A model generated the notes under the pieces. It made no database searches, was not told the origin of the DNA, and saw only the letters and a list, made by a program, of their open reading frames with translations. Positions 1 through 10,403 of a stretch of DNA of 40,380 nt are shown here, piece by piece. Position numbers and translations under genes: made by a program. Location: positions 1 through 40,380 of the forward strand of contig MUYB01000013.1 in assembly GCA_002015125.1 (NCBI GenBank), given 5' to 3'. The stretch is from [Haemophilus] felis. GTDB lineage: Bacteria > Pseudomonadota > Gammaproteobacteria > Enterobacterales > Pasteurellaceae. Position 1 is the first letter of the stretch. Every line of letters starts with the position of its first letter.

Positions 1-20
1 CTATTTTGTCCATTACACCG
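1..20 (-). other. Possible continuation of the adhesin beyond the IS remnant
   Basis: On the minus strand this edge reads GTAATGGACAAAATAG. That resembles the head-repeat coding sequence on the other side of the IS, where GGACAAAATTC encodes GQNS. If the similarity is real, the adhesin resumes here after a deletion that removed one end of the element. The stretch is too short to prove this. Confidence 0.3.
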
Positions 21-552
21 CTTTGGGAATACCATTAAATTTGCGTAAATGGCGTTTTGCTTGATTCCAAAAATTCTCAATTCCGTTAATGTGATTTTGT
101 TTTTCTGCAAAGTGTGTGCTGTGGTTGATACGAAAATCGTTAAATTCACTCACATCAAGCACATCATAGCTTCGGTAGAAATCCGTGTAAACAATGCTAT
201 CTGGTTTAACTTGCTCTCGAATTATCGGTAACAAAGTCGTGGATTGCGTGTTTGGTACAGCAACGGTGTAAACCTTACCATTGCGTTTCAACAGCCCGAA
301 TACCGCAGTTTTACCCGCTACACCACCTCCACGATTACCTTTTCGTGTACCTTCGTCGGCTTCTACTTCCCCATCAAACATCTCTAAATGTGGGCTGTTT
401 TGATAGATGAGTAATCGCAAGCGATGAAAATAGTCAGCGGCAGTCGTTTTGTTTACATTCACTAGCTCAGCCGCTGTTCTCGCAGTAACTCTTGCAACAA
501 ACAGCTCAATAAGTTTATTTTGTTTATGCTGACTTAAACGACTTTTTCTCAT
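13..552 (-). pseudogene. IS1595-family transposase, C-terminally truncated
   Basis: The 179-residue frame begins MRKSRLSQHKQNKLIELF and has the DDE-type ISXO2-like core, including EVEADE (about 61-66), VYTDFYRSYDVL and HINGIENFWNQAKRHLRKFNGIPK. As I recall it, an intact IS1016 transposase continues about 40 residues past GIPK. Here the frame changes to AV and stops, so the C-terminal part is lost. A short motif normally following EADE (SYFGGQ-like) also appears shortened to GT, which suggests an internal deletion of about four residues. The protein is very unlikely to be active. It is encoded opposite to the numbering and interrupts the adhesin gene in the same orientation. Confidence 0.8.
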
Positions 553-603
553 TCAACTATCTTAACCTAAATCGAGTTTTTTGTCGTTATCTAGGACAGC
601 CCC
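21..603 (-). mobile_element. Truncated IS1016-like element (IS1595 family)
   Basis: The right end carries a sequence like the IS1016 terminal inverted repeat (GGGGCTGTCC reading inward on the minus strand, 594-603), just upstream of the transposase start. The other end is missing. The transposase similarity stops abruptly at about position 21, and no second inverted repeat is seen in the remaining 20 bases. The element sits inside the adhesin reading frame, which resumes at 604 on the right. It is therefore a decayed insertion that lost its 3' part by deletion. Assignment to IS1016 rests on recognition of the transposase and the inverted repeat, not on a database search. Confidence 0.8.
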
Positions 604-2744
604 TAGAATTTTGTCCTATTGCTACAGAGTATCCAGCAGCTCTTGCTGATGAGTTAGCATCATTTCCACCACCATATTGCAATACCATCCGCTCCTTTTC
701 CGTAAGCACCACTACCTATCGCGATTGATGTGGTTCCCTCTGCTGTTGCCACATTTTTATCTGTTGAATTAGGGTTACTACCAATCGTTCCTATGGCAAT
801 ACTTCTTTCCGCACTAGATCCTGTCTGTGCATTCCCTATAGCTAGAGAGTCTTTAGCTGTTGCCCCTTTATTATCTTGGTTTGTATTATTAGTTAATTTA
901 TACGTTGAAAAATATTGGACACCTGCCGCCGCTTTTTGAGTTACAGAAGCAAGCTGTCTTAACTGACCTACGGTTGCCACATCGGTATCCAATGCACCTG
1001 GTGCAGCGTTGACGATACGTCTTAAACCAACTGCTCCATCATCTCGCTTCCCCCCCACTGATACCACACCATCGGTCGTCAGTGTTTCTGGCAAGTCATA
1101 CTCTGCTCCAACTGGTTTATAAGGTTTTCTACTTAAGCCACTGGTCCCCGTCAATCTAGGGGTATTTAATGCTTAATTTCCGACTCCTGTTTCATCTGCT
1201 TCCGTTGCGCTGCCTTTGGTATAGAAATAAGTGGTGGCAGAGCGATAACCTAACGCAATGGAGTTATCTAAAGAAGATTGAGCACCTACCCCGATCACCA
1301 CCGCATTTTTAGTGTTATTGTGGACTCTTGAAAGTGTACCAATAGATAGAGAGTTTGGTCCCTCATTTAGCACACCATAACCAAAGGCGATACTGTTGTT
1401 GCCCAATGCTGTGGATTTTCGACCGATAGTAATGGCGTTTTGAGATTGATTGTGAGTTTCAGTTTTGACAATGGCGTTATAGTCACTAGTGTCGTAGGTA
1501 ACCCTTGTACTGTCATCAGTTGCATAGGCAAAATTATAGTCTTCCACGCTTTTCATTGTCTGAGTATTAGCAGATGTGTTTCTTGACAGTAGCCCCGTAG
1601 CTTTCTCTACTGCTTTTCGGTAAAGATCAAGATTGGTAATATTCGCATTGGAACTCACCTCCGAACCGATGGTGATGGAGTTACTCCCTGCGGAAATGGC
1701 GTTGGTACCCACACTCAGAGAAGCTGTACCTGCTGCCTCAGAATCGTTACCGATCGCAATAGAGCTTTCAGTAAATACTCTTGAGCGAGAACCAATTGCC
1801 GTACCACCTTTAGCTTCGTCTTTCACATAAGCAGGCAAACCGAAAGCAGTAGACTCTGCAGCACCAGCATATGAGAGCGTACCAATACCAGTAGCACCTT
1901 TATCTAACGCCAAGGCTCTAGAACCAATAGCAATAGAACCTTCGCCCAATGCAGTAACAGCAGAATAACCTGCTTTTTCAAGATTTTTTCTTAATTCTGC
2001 TAATTCATTAGGCTGAATAGCGCCATCTTTGAATTTTTTATTTAATCTTTCTATTGCTTGTGCTTCACCTTCGGTTAATTACCCACCAAAAAATTCATGT
2101 AATTTTGCAGTTTCACCTCTTAGGTCACCAATTGCTTTTAATTTATCTTTTATTTTGTTTAATACGGCTGCCGTATATTGATCAGAATAGGCTGTAATAT
2201 CGTCATTACCAATCGCAATTGATGAGGTGCCTGCTGCTAATGCGTTACTACCCAAAGCAGTAGATTGTTGGTTGGCATAGGTTGCATTACCAATCGCCAC
2301 CCCAAGTCTTCCATCGCCATTGGAGTTTGATTCGTTAGCTAATGTTAAATTTGATTAATTTGCTTTCTCAATAACATTCCCATTTCCGTTAACTTGAGGG
2401 TTGATCGCAACAACGCCTGCTCTTTTATCATCGTCTGCGCCCATTCCATTTCGACCAGTTCCATTATCATTTCCACTTATATTACCTGCAATTAAATACT
2501 TACTATTACGTGTGCTTACAGCTCCGATATCCCCAAACGCATCCATTGGCACCATACTTGCCAACAGCCCCAAAGACGCCATTAATAAGGCAAAGGCACT
2601 AAGAGGAAACGCCACCGCTGGCGCCACCTGTGTTTTTTTACTCTCACCTCTGCTGCTTGCTTTACATTCCCCTTTCGCAAGCTCCTAGGTAACAATTAAA
2701 CGACCTAATATTTTTGAAAAAATCACACGGAAAATCTTATTCAT
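604..2744 (-). pseudogene. Trimeric autotransporter adhesin (YadA/Hia-like), decayed
   Basis: The frame starts at ATG 2744 with an extended signal peptide typical of type V secretion (MNKIFRVIFSKILGRLIV), then ELAKGECKASSRGE and a hydrophobic segment (FPLSAFALLMASLGLLASM). Many YadA-type head repeats follow (AIGNxA, SIAIGSRALA, NSIALGYRS), then a neck motif (RRIVNAAPGALDTDVATVGQLR) near 960-1025. Trimeric autotransporters of this kind mediate adhesion at the outer membrane. Four in-frame stops interrupt one otherwise continuous frame: TAG at 2685-2687 (codon 20), TAA at 2355-2357, 2079-2081 and 1173-1175. A probable one-base insertion near 680 then shifts GIAIGGGND into GIAIWWWK-stop. After that shift the head repeats continue (ANSSARAAGYSVAIGQNS) up to the IS end at 603. 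The membrane anchor would lie beyond the window. The gene looks dead in this strain unless the stops are read through. Confidence 0.88.
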
Positions 2745-2986
2745 AGCATCACTTACCTTATGTATTCGACATTTAAAAATTCACGCGTTCCCTGCTAAAA
2801 ATGTCATCCATTGCATTCACGCAATTTTTATCCGCAACCCTGACTTTTTTCAGGCAATTTTTGCGCACAAAAAGACCAAAATAGGCACACATCATACCCT
2901 TTAAGAAATATTTAATCATTTTGATTTTTATAAATTTTGTATTTTTTTCCAATAAAATCAATGACTTATGTAAATAATATCAACTG

Positions 2987-5962
2987 TCAGGGCTTTAAAT
3001 CTGAGTGGAGTAGCTGGTGCCATATTTGTTGGATAAAAGTTCGCTCTGTTTGAAAACTTGAATTGGGTAACACGGAAGGCAAACCCAATAGATTCAAATG
3101 ATGGATTTCATTGCGTAAATCCACATAGCATTGTTTTAGCTGTGTACAAACTTGGCTGGAAATCACCGCACTTTCAGCCATCACATCAAAAATTCGCACA
3201 TTATCCGACCAAATGGATAAAGCAGGGTTTTGCGGTGCGTGGGCTAGCACTAAGTATTGCGCTAAAAATTCAATATCCGTAATGCCACCACGATCTGTTT
3301 TTAAATTAAATTGCTGTTCATTGTGGTGGGTTAAATGGTTATACATTTTCTCTCGCATTGCCACGACATCTTGTTTCAAACAAGCCACATCACGTGGACT
3401 ACTTAACACTTGCTGGCGAATTTGCTCAAATTGTTCACGTAATTCGAGTTCACCATATACGGCTCGACTGCGTACTAAAGCTTGCTTTTCCCAAGTCCAA
3501 GCTTGGTTTAATTGGTAATCCTGAAAGGCATTAATGGAACTACATAACAGTCCAGATTCACCTGAAGGACGTAAACGCATATCCACTTCATACAACACAC
3601 CTGTAAAGGTATTTAAGCTAAAAATGCTGAGGATTTTTTGCGCTAGACGTAAATAAAATTGATTGCTGTCTAAGCTGCGTTTAGCGCCGATGGTTTGGCT
3701 GTTGGCCACAGATTCGAACAAAAACACTAAATCCAAATCTGATTTATAACCTAATTCAATGCCGCCAAGTTTGCCATAACCAATAACCAGAAAGCCTTTT
3801 TCATTTTCTGCTAAATGTTCAGGCACACCAAAACGGGCGGTGACTTGCTTCCAGGCTAAATTCACCACCGCTTCAATAATGGCTTCCGCTAAAAAAGTGA
3901 GATGATCACTAACTTTCATCACAGGTAGCGCGCCTAAAATATCCGCACAAGCCACTCGTAAGAGCGTAGCCTGCTTAAATTGACGTAATCCGTCTAAAAT
4001 TTGTTCTTCGTCATCGGGATCTAAACGCAATAAATATTGCTTCAATTCATCGGCATATTGTTGGTATGGCGGTGGATTGAGTAGCGTTTTGCGATCTAAC
4101 AATTCATCAAGCAAAATTGGGTGGCGCGCCACTTGCTCGGCAATGAGTTTTGATTTGGCACAAAGCTCAATAAGCTGTTCTAAAGCTTGTGGGTGTTCTA
4201 ACAATAATTCTAGATAAGTGGTGCGGGTTAGGATTTGTTCAACAATGTTAAGCATTCGCGTAAGTACATTCACTAATAGCGTTGGCCCTTGTTGTTGAAA
4301 AATTTGTTGTAATAAATTTGGCATTAACTGATTTAACACATCTCGCCCTCTAGCGCCTATTGGGCGGCGTATCAATTCTGCTTTGAAGCGAATAAGGCGT
4401 TGTAAGATCTGTTCAAAATCCGCCTCATTTAACGCCAACGGCGCTAAAAGCTGTTCTAACTCTTGGCTGGATAAATCAGGATCTAAAAAATCTAACCAAG
4501 AATTTTCTTGCTTACTTTTGTTCTGTTCCACTTCTTCTTTTTCAGCGCCGATGAGATTGTTAAAAATGTTTCTCACATTTTGTTGATGTTGTTGTAGCAC
4601 CCCATAAAAACTTGCCCAATCTTGAATTGGATAATTCACCCATTCTATTTGTTGCTGTGAGTTTTGTTGGGTAAAACGCTGGGTCGCTTGCACTAGACGA
4701 AGGCGATCTAATTCATTTTCTGGCAATTGTTGAGTTTGTTGATCGTTAATGGCTTGCAGGATGTTTTCCGTTCGACGTAAAAACAAATAGGCTTGTTGTA
4801 AATGCTGTTGTTGTTCTTCGCTGATTAAATCTAACTGGCTTAAGGCGGGTAACAATTTAAGTAGTTGATGAGATTGTAAACTCAGTTCACGCCCGCCACG
4901 AATTAGTTGAAACACTTGTACGATAAATTCAATTTCACGAATACCGCCCGCACCTAATTTGATGTCATCCACTAAACCACGGCGGCGCACTTCACGTTCA
5001 ATTTTTCCCTTCATTTCTCGCAAGGCTTGAATCACGCTGAAATCAATGTAGCGGCGATACACAAAAGGACGTAGCATTTTTTGTAAATATTGGGTGTGAG
5101 GATCTTGCTGTTGCATACCTAATACTCGCCCTTTGATCATAGCGTAGCGTTCCCAATCCCGTCCTTGATCTTGGTAATATTGCTCCATAGCATCAAAACT
5201 CAGTGCCAAAGCACCATTTTCACCAAAAGGTCGCAGGCGCATATCCGTGCGATAGACAAAGCCATCGGCGGTAAATTCATCTAGCGCCTGAATTAAACGT
5301 TGTCCTAAGCGGGTGAAAAATTTGCTATGTTCAATTGGTTTGCGCGCACCTTGCGTTTCACCATTAGCGGGATAAGTAAAGATCAAATCAATATCTGAGG
5401 AAAAATTCAGTTCAAATCCACCCAATTTGCCCATTCCCAAAATATAAAGTTGCATTGGCTTACCGTTGCTGTCTTGCGGTGTCCCCATTTCTTCGCAGGC
5501 TTTTTTATACAACCAGTCTCTCGCGCCGATAATCAAACTTTCTGCCAATTGGGAAAGGCGGACAAAAATTTGTTCAACACTAGCTAAATTTAAACTTTGG
5601 CAGAAACTGAGTTTTGCCATTTCTTGATAGCGGAACTGGCGTAAGATGCGATGTAATTCTGCTTCCTCTTCTACCATCGCTAACAGTTTATTTAATCGCT
5701 TGAAATAGTTATCACAGTCAGAAAAATTCGGCGTTTGTTGCCAACAAGCAAGTAAAAACTGTGGGTATTTTTTTAGCACTTCGGCAAAAAAATCAGACAT
5801 CGCAACGGCATAAGCAATTTTGCCAATGTTGCTATCTAAATTTTCTTGTTCTTTTTCTATTGTAGTAAAAATGCTGTGGGAAATTTGTTCTGGAAAATGC
5901 GCGATGAGAATTTGCGCAAACTGATTTAGCGGTTCAGAAAATTGAGAAATAGGTAACAACAT
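2987..5962 (-). CDS. glnE: Bifunctional glutamine synthetase adenylyltransferase/deadenylylase
   Basis: GlnE attaches and removes AMP on glutamine synthetase in response to PII signalling, which sets nitrogen assimilation. The protein has the expected two nucleotidyltransferase halves. The N-terminal deadenylylase motif [20 protein letters not shown] is at about residues 176-194. The C-terminal adenylylase motif [20 protein letters not shown] is near residue 727. Each carries the paired SDxD metal-binding aspartates. The frame stays open 39 codons further upstream, but ATG 5962 ([14 protein letters not shown]) is preferred. It has a GGAG ribosome site just upstream and gives 991 residues, close to the family length. 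The upstream extension is hydrophobic and unlike GlnE. The gene stands alone and is divergent from bioB. Confidence 0.96.
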   Translation of the reverse strand: MLLPISQFSEPLNQFAQILIAHFPEQISHSIFTTIEKEQENLDSNIGKIAYAVAMSDFFAEVLKKYPQFLLACWQQTPNFSDCDNYFKRLNKLLAMVEEEAELHRILRQFRYQEMAKLSFCQSLNLASVEQIFVRLSQLAESLIIGARDWLYKKACEEMGTPQDSNGKPMQLYILGMGKLGGFELNFSSDIDLIFTYPANGETQGARKPIEHSKFFTRLGQRLIQALDEFTADGFVYRTDMRLRPFGENGALALSFDAMEQYYQDQGRDWERYAMIKGRVLGMQQQDPHTQYLQKMLRPFVYRRYIDFSVIQALREMKGKIEREVRRRGLVDDIKLGAGGIREIEFIVQVFQLIRGGRELSLQSHQLLKLLPALSQLDLISEEQQQHLQQAYLFLRRTENILQAINDQQTQQLPENELDRLRLVQATQRFTQQNSQQQIEWVNYPIQDWASFYGVLQQHQQNVRNIFNNLIGAEKEEVEQNKSKQENSWLDFLDPDLSSQELEQLLAPLALNEADFEQILQRLIRFKAELIRRPIGARGRDVLNQLMPNLLQQIFQQQGPTLLVNVLTRMLNIVEQILTRTTYLELLLEHPQALEQLIELCAKSKLIAEQVARHPILLDELLDRKTLLNPPPYQQYADELKQYLLRLDPDDEEQILDGLRQFKQATLLRVACADILGALPVMKVSDHLTFLAEAIIEAVVNLAWKQVTARFGVPEHLAENEKGFLVIGYGKLGGIELGYKSDLDLVFLFESVANSQTIGAKRSLDSNQFYLRLAQKILSIFSLNTFTGVLYEVDMRLRPSGESGLLCSSINAFQDYQLNQAWTWEKQALVRSRAVYGELELREQFEQIRQQVLSSPRDVACLKQDVVAMREKMYNHLTHHNEQQFNLKTDRGGITDIEFLAQYLVLAHAPQNPALSIWSDNVRIFDVMAESAVISSQVCTQLKQCYVDLRNEIHHLNLLGLPSVLPNSSFQTERTFIQQIWHQLLHSDLKP
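3165..3173 (-). repeat. DNA uptake signal core (Hin type)
   Basis: Exact AAGTGCGGT on the minus strand, inside the 3' part of glnE. This 9-mer is the core preferred by the competence machinery of Haemophilus-type Pasteurellaceae. Confidence 0.85.
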
Positions 5963-6129
5963 AGAAGCTCCAATGAGTGAGAATTGGCGAAAATTTAGCA
6001 CGAAAATAAATCCGATGAGTAAAAATTTTTTATATAAATCAATGTCGCGAAAATATAAATACTTTATAATCCAGCTCATCTTCGTGATCTGATTAATTAC
6101 TTATCTTATAGCAATACAAGGAAAGACAA

Positions 6130-7140
6130 ATGACAACAGCAACAGCTTTTGAAGTTAAAACCTTAACGCCTCACCCAAGTTTGGAATATTGGTCTGTATG
6201 TAAAGTTGAGGCACTTTTTGAAACGCCTTTTCTTGATTTAGTTTATCGCGCAGCACAAGTACATCGGGAAAATTTCAATCCTAAAGCCATTCAACTTTCT
6301 ACTTTGATGTCCATTAAAACGGGGGGTTGCCCTGAGGATTGTGGTTATTGTCCGCAGTCTGCGCGTTATCACACTGGAGTACAAAATCAACAGCTTATTG
6401 ATGTGGAAGAAATTGTTGCAAAAGCCAAAATTGCGAAAGAGCGTGGTGCTGGTCGTTTTTGTATGGGCGCGGCGTGGCGTGGTCCAAAACCAAAAGATGT
6501 GGCAAAAATCACAGAAATTATTAAAGCAGTGAAATCTCTTGGTTTAGAAACCTGCGGCACCTTTGGATTGTTACAAGAAGGTATGGCGGAAGAACTAAAA
6601 GAAGCGGGATTAGATTACTACAATCACAATTTGGACACCGCACCTGAGCATTATCATAACGTGATTGGTACTCGTCAATTTGATGATCGTATTAACACTT
6701 TAGGCAAAGTTCGCAAAGCGGGCTTAAAAGTTTGCTGCGGAGGTATCGTCGGTATGAATGAAACACGTAAAGAACGTGCGGGATTAATTGCCAGTCTGGC
6801 AAATCTTGATCCACAACCTGAGTCAGTACCGATCAACCAATTGGTGAAAGTGGAAGGTACGCCTTTAGCTGATGCGGCGGAATTAGACTGGACGGAATTT
6901 GTGCGCACTATTGCGGTAGCGCGCATTACTATGCCGAAAAGCTATGTGCGTTTATCCGCAGGTCGTCAAGGAATGTCGGAAGAAATGCAGGCAATGTGTT
7001 TTATGGCCGGCGCTAATTCCATTTTCTACGGCGATAAATTGTTGGTTACAGGCAACCCTGAGGAAGACGGCGACCAGTTGTTAATGGCGAAATTAGATTT
7101 AGAGCCAGAAACAGCAGAAAATCGTTATGTGCCTGAATAA
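6130..7140 (+). CDS. bioB: Biotin synthase
   Basis: BioB is the radical-SAM enzyme that inserts sulfur into dethiobiotin, the last step of biotin synthesis. The CxxxCxxC cluster motif is at C67, C71 and C74 ([13 protein letters not shown]). The family segments [18 protein letters not shown] and RLSAGRQ follow in order; the last supplies the conserved arginine ligand of the [2Fe-2S] cluster. Length is 336 residues, within the usual range. AAGGAAAG lies a few bases before the ATG. The gene is single here, with no other bio genes in the window, so the pathway is split across the genome as is common in this family. It is divergent from glnE and shares a 167-base upstream region with it. Confidence 0.97.
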   Translation: MTTATAFEVKTLTPHPSLEYWSVCKVEALFETPFLDLVYRAAQVHRENFNPKAIQLSTLMSIKTGGCPEDCGYCPQSARYHTGVQNQQLIDVEEIVAKAKIAKERGAGRFCMGAAWRGPKPKDVAKITEIIKAVKSLGLETCGTFGLLQEGMAEELKEAGLDYYNHNLDTAPEHYHNVIGTRQFDDRINTLGKVRKAGLKVCCGGIVGMNETRKERAGLIASLANLDPQPESVPINQLVKVEGTPLADAAELDWTEFVRTIAVARITMPKSYVRLSAGRQGMSEEMQAMCFMAGANSIFYGDKLLVTGNPEEDGDQLLMAKLDLEPETAENRYVPE

Positions 7141-7164
7141 AAACCTAGAATGGGAGAAAAGCAA

Positions 7165-7185
7165 AAGGCTCAACGAGTGAGCCTT
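7165..7185. terminator. Hairpin between bioB and lpxH, probably bidirectional terminator
   Basis: The 8-bp perfect stem AAGGCTCA/TGAGCCTT has a 5-base loop. On the minus strand it is followed by TTGCTTTTC, so it resembles an intrinsic terminator for leftward transcription from lpxH. On the plus strand the tail is weak, so its role for bioB is uncertain. Confidence 0.55.
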
Positions 7186-7231
7186 GAGGAAAATTACACT
7201 TTTAGCACTTTATGGAGCGTGATAGCAATGA

Positions 7232-7285
7232 TTACCATTTACGTACTGCCGAACTATTTCCCCATTTTTTGATTTGCAGTTGCAT
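7232..7285 (-). pseudogene. Relic of a MazE/AbrB-type antitoxin N-terminus
   Basis: A 17-codon frame reads MQLQIKKWGNSSAVRKW and then stops. KKWGNSSAVR is the hallmark start of MazE-like SpoVT/AbrB-fold antitoxins, which normally continue with IP and about 60 more residues. It keeps a good ribosome site (GGAG, 8 bases before ATG). Upstream is an AT-rich stretch with an inverted repeat TGTATA/TATACA (7309-7314 and 7324-7329) that could be an old autoregulatory operator. No toxin gene follows; the next feature leftward is the hairpin at 7165. I read this as the stub of a lost toxin-antitoxin pair. Chance similarity is possible at this length, but the motif, RBS and operator together make it unlikely. 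Confidence 0.6.
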
Positions 7286-7308
7286 TTGATTTCTCCTTTG
7301 TTGCAATA

Positions 7309-7329
7309 TGTATAAACATAATATATACA
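7309..7329 (-). promoter_or_regulatory. Inverted repeat upstream of the MazE-like relic
   Basis: TGTATA and TATACA are separated by nine AT-rich bases, directly upstream of the ribosome site of the antitoxin stub. The position fits an autoregulated toxin-antitoxin operator/promoter, but AT-rich composition makes a chance palindrome possible. Confidence 0.35.
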
Positions 7330-7429
7330 ACCAATAAAAACGCAACTAGCTTTCCGCCAAAAACTAAATAAAACAAAAAGTGCAATATGCCCTTTTTTAG
7401 TTGTTAAATCTTTCTCGCCTGTTGCATCT

Positions 7430-8140
7430 TTAGGTTAAGAAACGACACTCTCCCATTTCATTCACTTCCAACACGGAATAACGTTCTCGCCAATCACCCA
7501 GCACAATGCGCGTGCAATGTTCAGGTAAATGATGAATATTCTGACGATGTGTGTGTCCATGAATCATTTTGGTTACGCAAAACTGTTGGAATATTTGCTG
7601 CACAAAATTTGGATTCACATCCATAATTTGCTCAGACTTTTGTTGTTTATCTGCCTTACTTTTACAACGAATTCGCTCTGCAATAGCTAGTCGTAGTTTT
7701 AGTGGCAAACTTAAGAATAACCATTGACGCCATTTTTGATGCACTTTTTTACGGTAATTTTGATAGGCTACATCATCAATACACAAAGTATCACCATGAC
7801 AAAGCAACACTTTTTCGCCATATAAATCAATGAGATGATAAGTGGGTAACAATGTCATTCCGCAAGCATCAGCAAACTTTTTGCCAATGAGGAAATCTCG
7901 GTTGCCGTGTTGAAAATAGCAAGGAATGCCTCGCTCAGTGAGTTGTTTGATCTGCTGTTGTACCTTTTCAGTTAACGCCGAACGTTCATCATCACCAATC
8001 CAAAAATCAAAAAGATCGCCCAAAATATATAAAGCCTCGCCATTTGGAGCGATATTTTCCATCACTTCACAAAAAAGCTGAGTTAAATGTGGGCGACTTT
8101 CACTGAGATGGAGATCGGCGATAAAGTAGTTTTTTTTCAT
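7430..8140 (-). CDS. lpxH: UDP-2,3-diacylglucosamine diphosphatase
   Basis: LpxH cleaves UDP-2,3-diacylglucosamine to lipid X and UMP, a lipid A step at the inner face of the cytoplasmic membrane. The 236-residue protein has the calcineurin-like phosphoesterase motifs in order: DLH at 9-11, [11 protein letters not shown] near 41-51, GNRD at 79-82, CHGD, and a terminal GHTH block ([10 protein letters not shown]). These provide the two-metal site. The length matches the family. It is transcribed leftward from a short region shared with plsC, another membrane-lipid gene. The hairpin at 7165-7185 is its likely terminator. Confidence 0.96.
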   Translation of the reverse strand: MKKNYFIADLHLSESRPHLTQLFCEVMENIAPNGEALYILGDLFDFWIGDDERSALTEKVQQQIKQLTERGIPCYFQHGNRDFLIGKKFADACGMTLLPTYHLIDLYGEKVLLCHGDTLCIDDVAYQNYRKKVHQKWRQWLFLSLPLKLRLAIAERIRCKSKADKQQKSEQIMDVNPNFVQQIFQQFCVTKMIHGHTHRQNIHHLPEHCTRIVLGDWRERYSVLEVNEMGECRFLT

Positions 8141-8262
8141 CTTAAATTAAGGTTTTTGGCGTTAAAAATGAGGGCTTAGAGTAGCACATTTTTTCTTTGA
8201 GTTTGTACACTTATTGCTATGATTTCGCTATACTTAGGGAAATTTTTTTACTGGAAAACTCT

Positions 8263-8997
8263 ATGTTAAAACTCCTTCGTGCCCTTGTGGTTATCATCTG
8301 CTGTCTGCTCATTTGTATTATCGGTTCTATTTATGCCTTCTTGCATTTTAAACACCCAAGTAACGTTGGCGTTGTGGCACGTTGGTTTGGTCGTTTACAC
8401 CCACTTTTTGGTTTAAAAGTAGAACATCGTTTTCCTGAAAATGCAGAAAAATTTGGACGTTGTGTTTACATTGGTAACCATCAAAACAACTACGATATGG
8501 TTACAATTTCTTATATGGTGATGCCAAGAACCGTTAGCGTCGGTAAGAAAAGCTTAATTTGGATTCCTTTTTTTGGACTGGTTTATTGGGCAACGGGCAA
8601 TATTTTTATTAACCGTGAAAATCGCAACCAAGCGCATAGTACGATGAATGAAGTGGCACGTCGTATCAACGAAAATAATTTATCTATTTGGATGTTCCCT
8701 GAGGGAACACGCAGTCGTGGACGTGGTTTGTTGCCTTTTAAAACAGGTGCATTTCACACTGCAATTTCCGCTGGAGTACCTATTGTTCCTGTGGTTTGCT
8801 CCTCTCTCAACAATATTGATTTAAACCGTTGGAATAATGGAAAAGTGATTTGTGAAATGCTCGATCCTATTGATACATCTTCTTACAGTCGAGAAAATGT
8901 TCGAGAACTCGCGCAGCATTGTCATAACATCATGAAAGCGCGCATTGCAGAACTTGATGCGGAAATTGCCCAACAAGCAAGTGAAAAAAATACATAA
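8263..8997 (+). CDS. plsC: 1-acyl-sn-glycerol-3-phosphate acyltransferase
   Basis: PlsC adds the second acyl chain to lysophosphatidic acid, giving phosphatidic acid at the inner membrane. An N-terminal membrane segment (about residues 4-28) is followed by the acyltransferase boxes NHQNNYD (H73, D78), FINREN, and FPEGTRS (145-151), then VPIVPVV. I start it at ATG 8263 ([10 protein letters not shown]), giving 244 residues. The frame extends 22 codons upstream without a convincing start or ribosome site, and the longer version would add an atypical N-terminus. The stop codon overlaps the start of ftsP (TAATG), so the two are translationally coupled. Confidence 0.95.
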   Translation: MLKLLRALVVIICCLLICIIGSIYAFLHFKHPSNVGVVARWFGRLHPLFGLKVEHRFPENAEKFGRCVYIGNHQNNYDMVTISYMVMPRTVSVGKKSLIWIPFFGLVYWATGNIFINRENRNQAHSTMNEVARRINENNLSIWMFPEGTRSRGRGLLPFKTGAFHTAISAGVPIVPVVCSSLNNIDLNRWNNGKVICEMLDPIDTSSYSRENVRELAQHCHNIMKARIAELDAEIAQQASEKNT

Positions 8998-10403
8998 TGA
9001 AAAAAAACATTTCTCGCCGACAATTTTTTAAAAGTGGTATCGTCGCTAGCGCCTTTGCTAGCGTTCCTAATGTTGCCCTTTCTGCAAATCGTCCAGCCTT
9101 ATTTATTCCACCACTTATTGAAGTGAGAAAAGGTCGTCCAATTTTTTTGAAAATGGAATCCGTTGCCCATCAATTTGAAGCAGGGAAATATACTGAGGTT
9201 TGGGGATTTAATGGCGCCTATTTAGGTCCAACTATCCGCATTCAAAAAGGCAGTTTTGCCAAACTCAACTATTTGAACAATCTTTCGCAAAGTGTTGCTC
9301 TAAACATTCAGGGCTTACAAGCTTCTGGAGAATTGCTCGGCGGTGTCGCTAAGATATTAAATAAGGGCGACAGTTGGTCGCCAATTATTCCAATTACACA
9401 ATCCGCTTCCACCTGTTGGTATCACTCTGTTTCTTTGGCTAATTCTGCTTATCAAACCTATCGCGGTTTGGCTGGGCTTTGGATCGTAGAAGATGAAAAA
9501 AGTACAAATGGCCTGCCGAAAAAATATGGTGTAAATGATATTCCGCTTATCTTGCAAGATATTTCTTTAAACAAAGAGGGTGAGCAATTATTCCAAAATA
9601 AACAGTCTGCATTATTTGGCAATCAACTTAGTGTGAATGGACGAATCTCGCCTTATCTGAATGTACAACGAGGTTGGCTAAGACTGCGCTTATTAAACGC
9701 CTCAGTTTCTCGAAATTATCATCTTCGTCTTGATAACGATCAGCCAATGTTTTTAATTGCACAGGATCAAGGATTTTTACCACAAGCGAAAAAAATCCAA
9801 ACGTTACAACTCGGGCCAAGTGAACGAGCGGAAATCTTGTTAAACCTGAATCAAACTTCAGAGAGTATTCGGCTCATTGAGGGAGAACCGCGAAATATTC
9901 TGAAAAAAATCAGCGCATTTTTCTCCGAAAATGCATTGTTAGATAACACCATATTGGAAATTCGTCCTCAAGGGTTAAGCGCGGTATTTAGCGATGATAG
10001 CTTGCCTGTATTAAACAATGATGCAGTAGCGACGTTACGGCACCCAATTCTACAAGAACGCAAACTCCACTTTGATGCAAACTCAGGGATGATCAATGAC
10101 AAGCATTTTAATCCGAAACAAATCCTCAATGCAAAACGAGGCAGTACTGAACGTTGGATTTTAACGACGAATGCGCCATTAGGTTTTAGAATTCAAGGCG
10201 CTCGGTTTGTGGTGGAAAGTATTAATGATCAAAAAATTCCAGAAAGTGAAATCGCGTGGAAAGATAGCGTTTGGATAGAAAATAAAGTCAGTATCTTAAT
10301 TCATTTTGATAACACATCTACCAACTCTCACCCTTTTATTTTCGGCACGTCCAATTTAATGTTGGCGGATAAAGGCTGTTTCCGTTTGCTTGTGGTGCAA
10401 TAA
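8997..10403 (+). CDS. ftsP: Cell division protein FtsP (SufI), multicopper oxidase-like
   Basis: FtsP is a periplasmic protein with a cupredoxin-domain fold that protects the divisome under stress. The N-terminus has a twin-arginine signal (SRRQFFK, residues 6-12, then a hydrophobic stretch ending near ALSA), so it should be exported folded by Tat. Cupredoxin signatures include the first-domain segment [11 protein letters not shown] and a second-domain RLRLLNAS. The copper-binding HxH motifs of true oxidases are not evident (HSVSLA replaces HxHxxx), consistent with the copper-free SufI subfamily. Length is 468 residues. It starts inside the plsC stop codon. Its own stop abuts the stop of the convergent small membrane protein with no spacer. 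Confidence 0.92.
   Translation: MKKNISRRQFFKSGIVASAFASVPNVALSANRPALFIPPLIEVRKGRPIFLKMESVAHQFEAGKYTEVWGFNGAYLGPTIRIQKGSFAKLNYLNNLSQSVALNIQGLQASGELLGGVAKILNKGDSWSPIIPITQSASTCWYHSVSLANSAYQTYRGLAGLWIVEDEKSTNGLPKKYGVNDIPLILQDISLNKEGEQLFQNKQSALFGNQLSVNGRISPYLNVQRGWLRLRLLNASVSRNYHLRLDNDQPMFLIAQDQGFLPQAKKIQTLQLGPSERAEILLNLNQTSESIRLIEGEPRNILKKISAFFSENALLDNTILEIRPQGLSAVFSDDSLPVLNNDAVATLRHPILQERKLHFDANSGMINDKHFNPKQILNAKRGSTERWILTTNAPLGFRIQGARFVVESINDQKIPESEIAWKDSVWIENKVSILIHFDNTSTNSHPFIFGTSNLMLADKGCFRLLVVQ

Noticed and set aside
604..611. Target-site duplication of the IS
   Set aside because: The 8-base sequence next to the right end has no adjacent copy at the left, because the left IS end is missing.
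2401..2688. 95-codon plus-strand frame antisense to the adhesin N-terminus
   Set aside because: Antisense of repetitive, proline/alanine-rich coding sequence; no ribosome site.
2773..2961. 62-codon minus-strand frame between the adhesin start and glnE
   Set aside because: AT-rich, lysine- and isoleucine-rich sequence with no clear ribosome site and no recognisable family; likely a chance frame in the adhesin leader.
5963..6079. 39-codon N-terminal extension of glnE
   Set aside because: Hydrophobic and unlike GlnE; the internal ATG 5962 has a better ribosome site and the right length.
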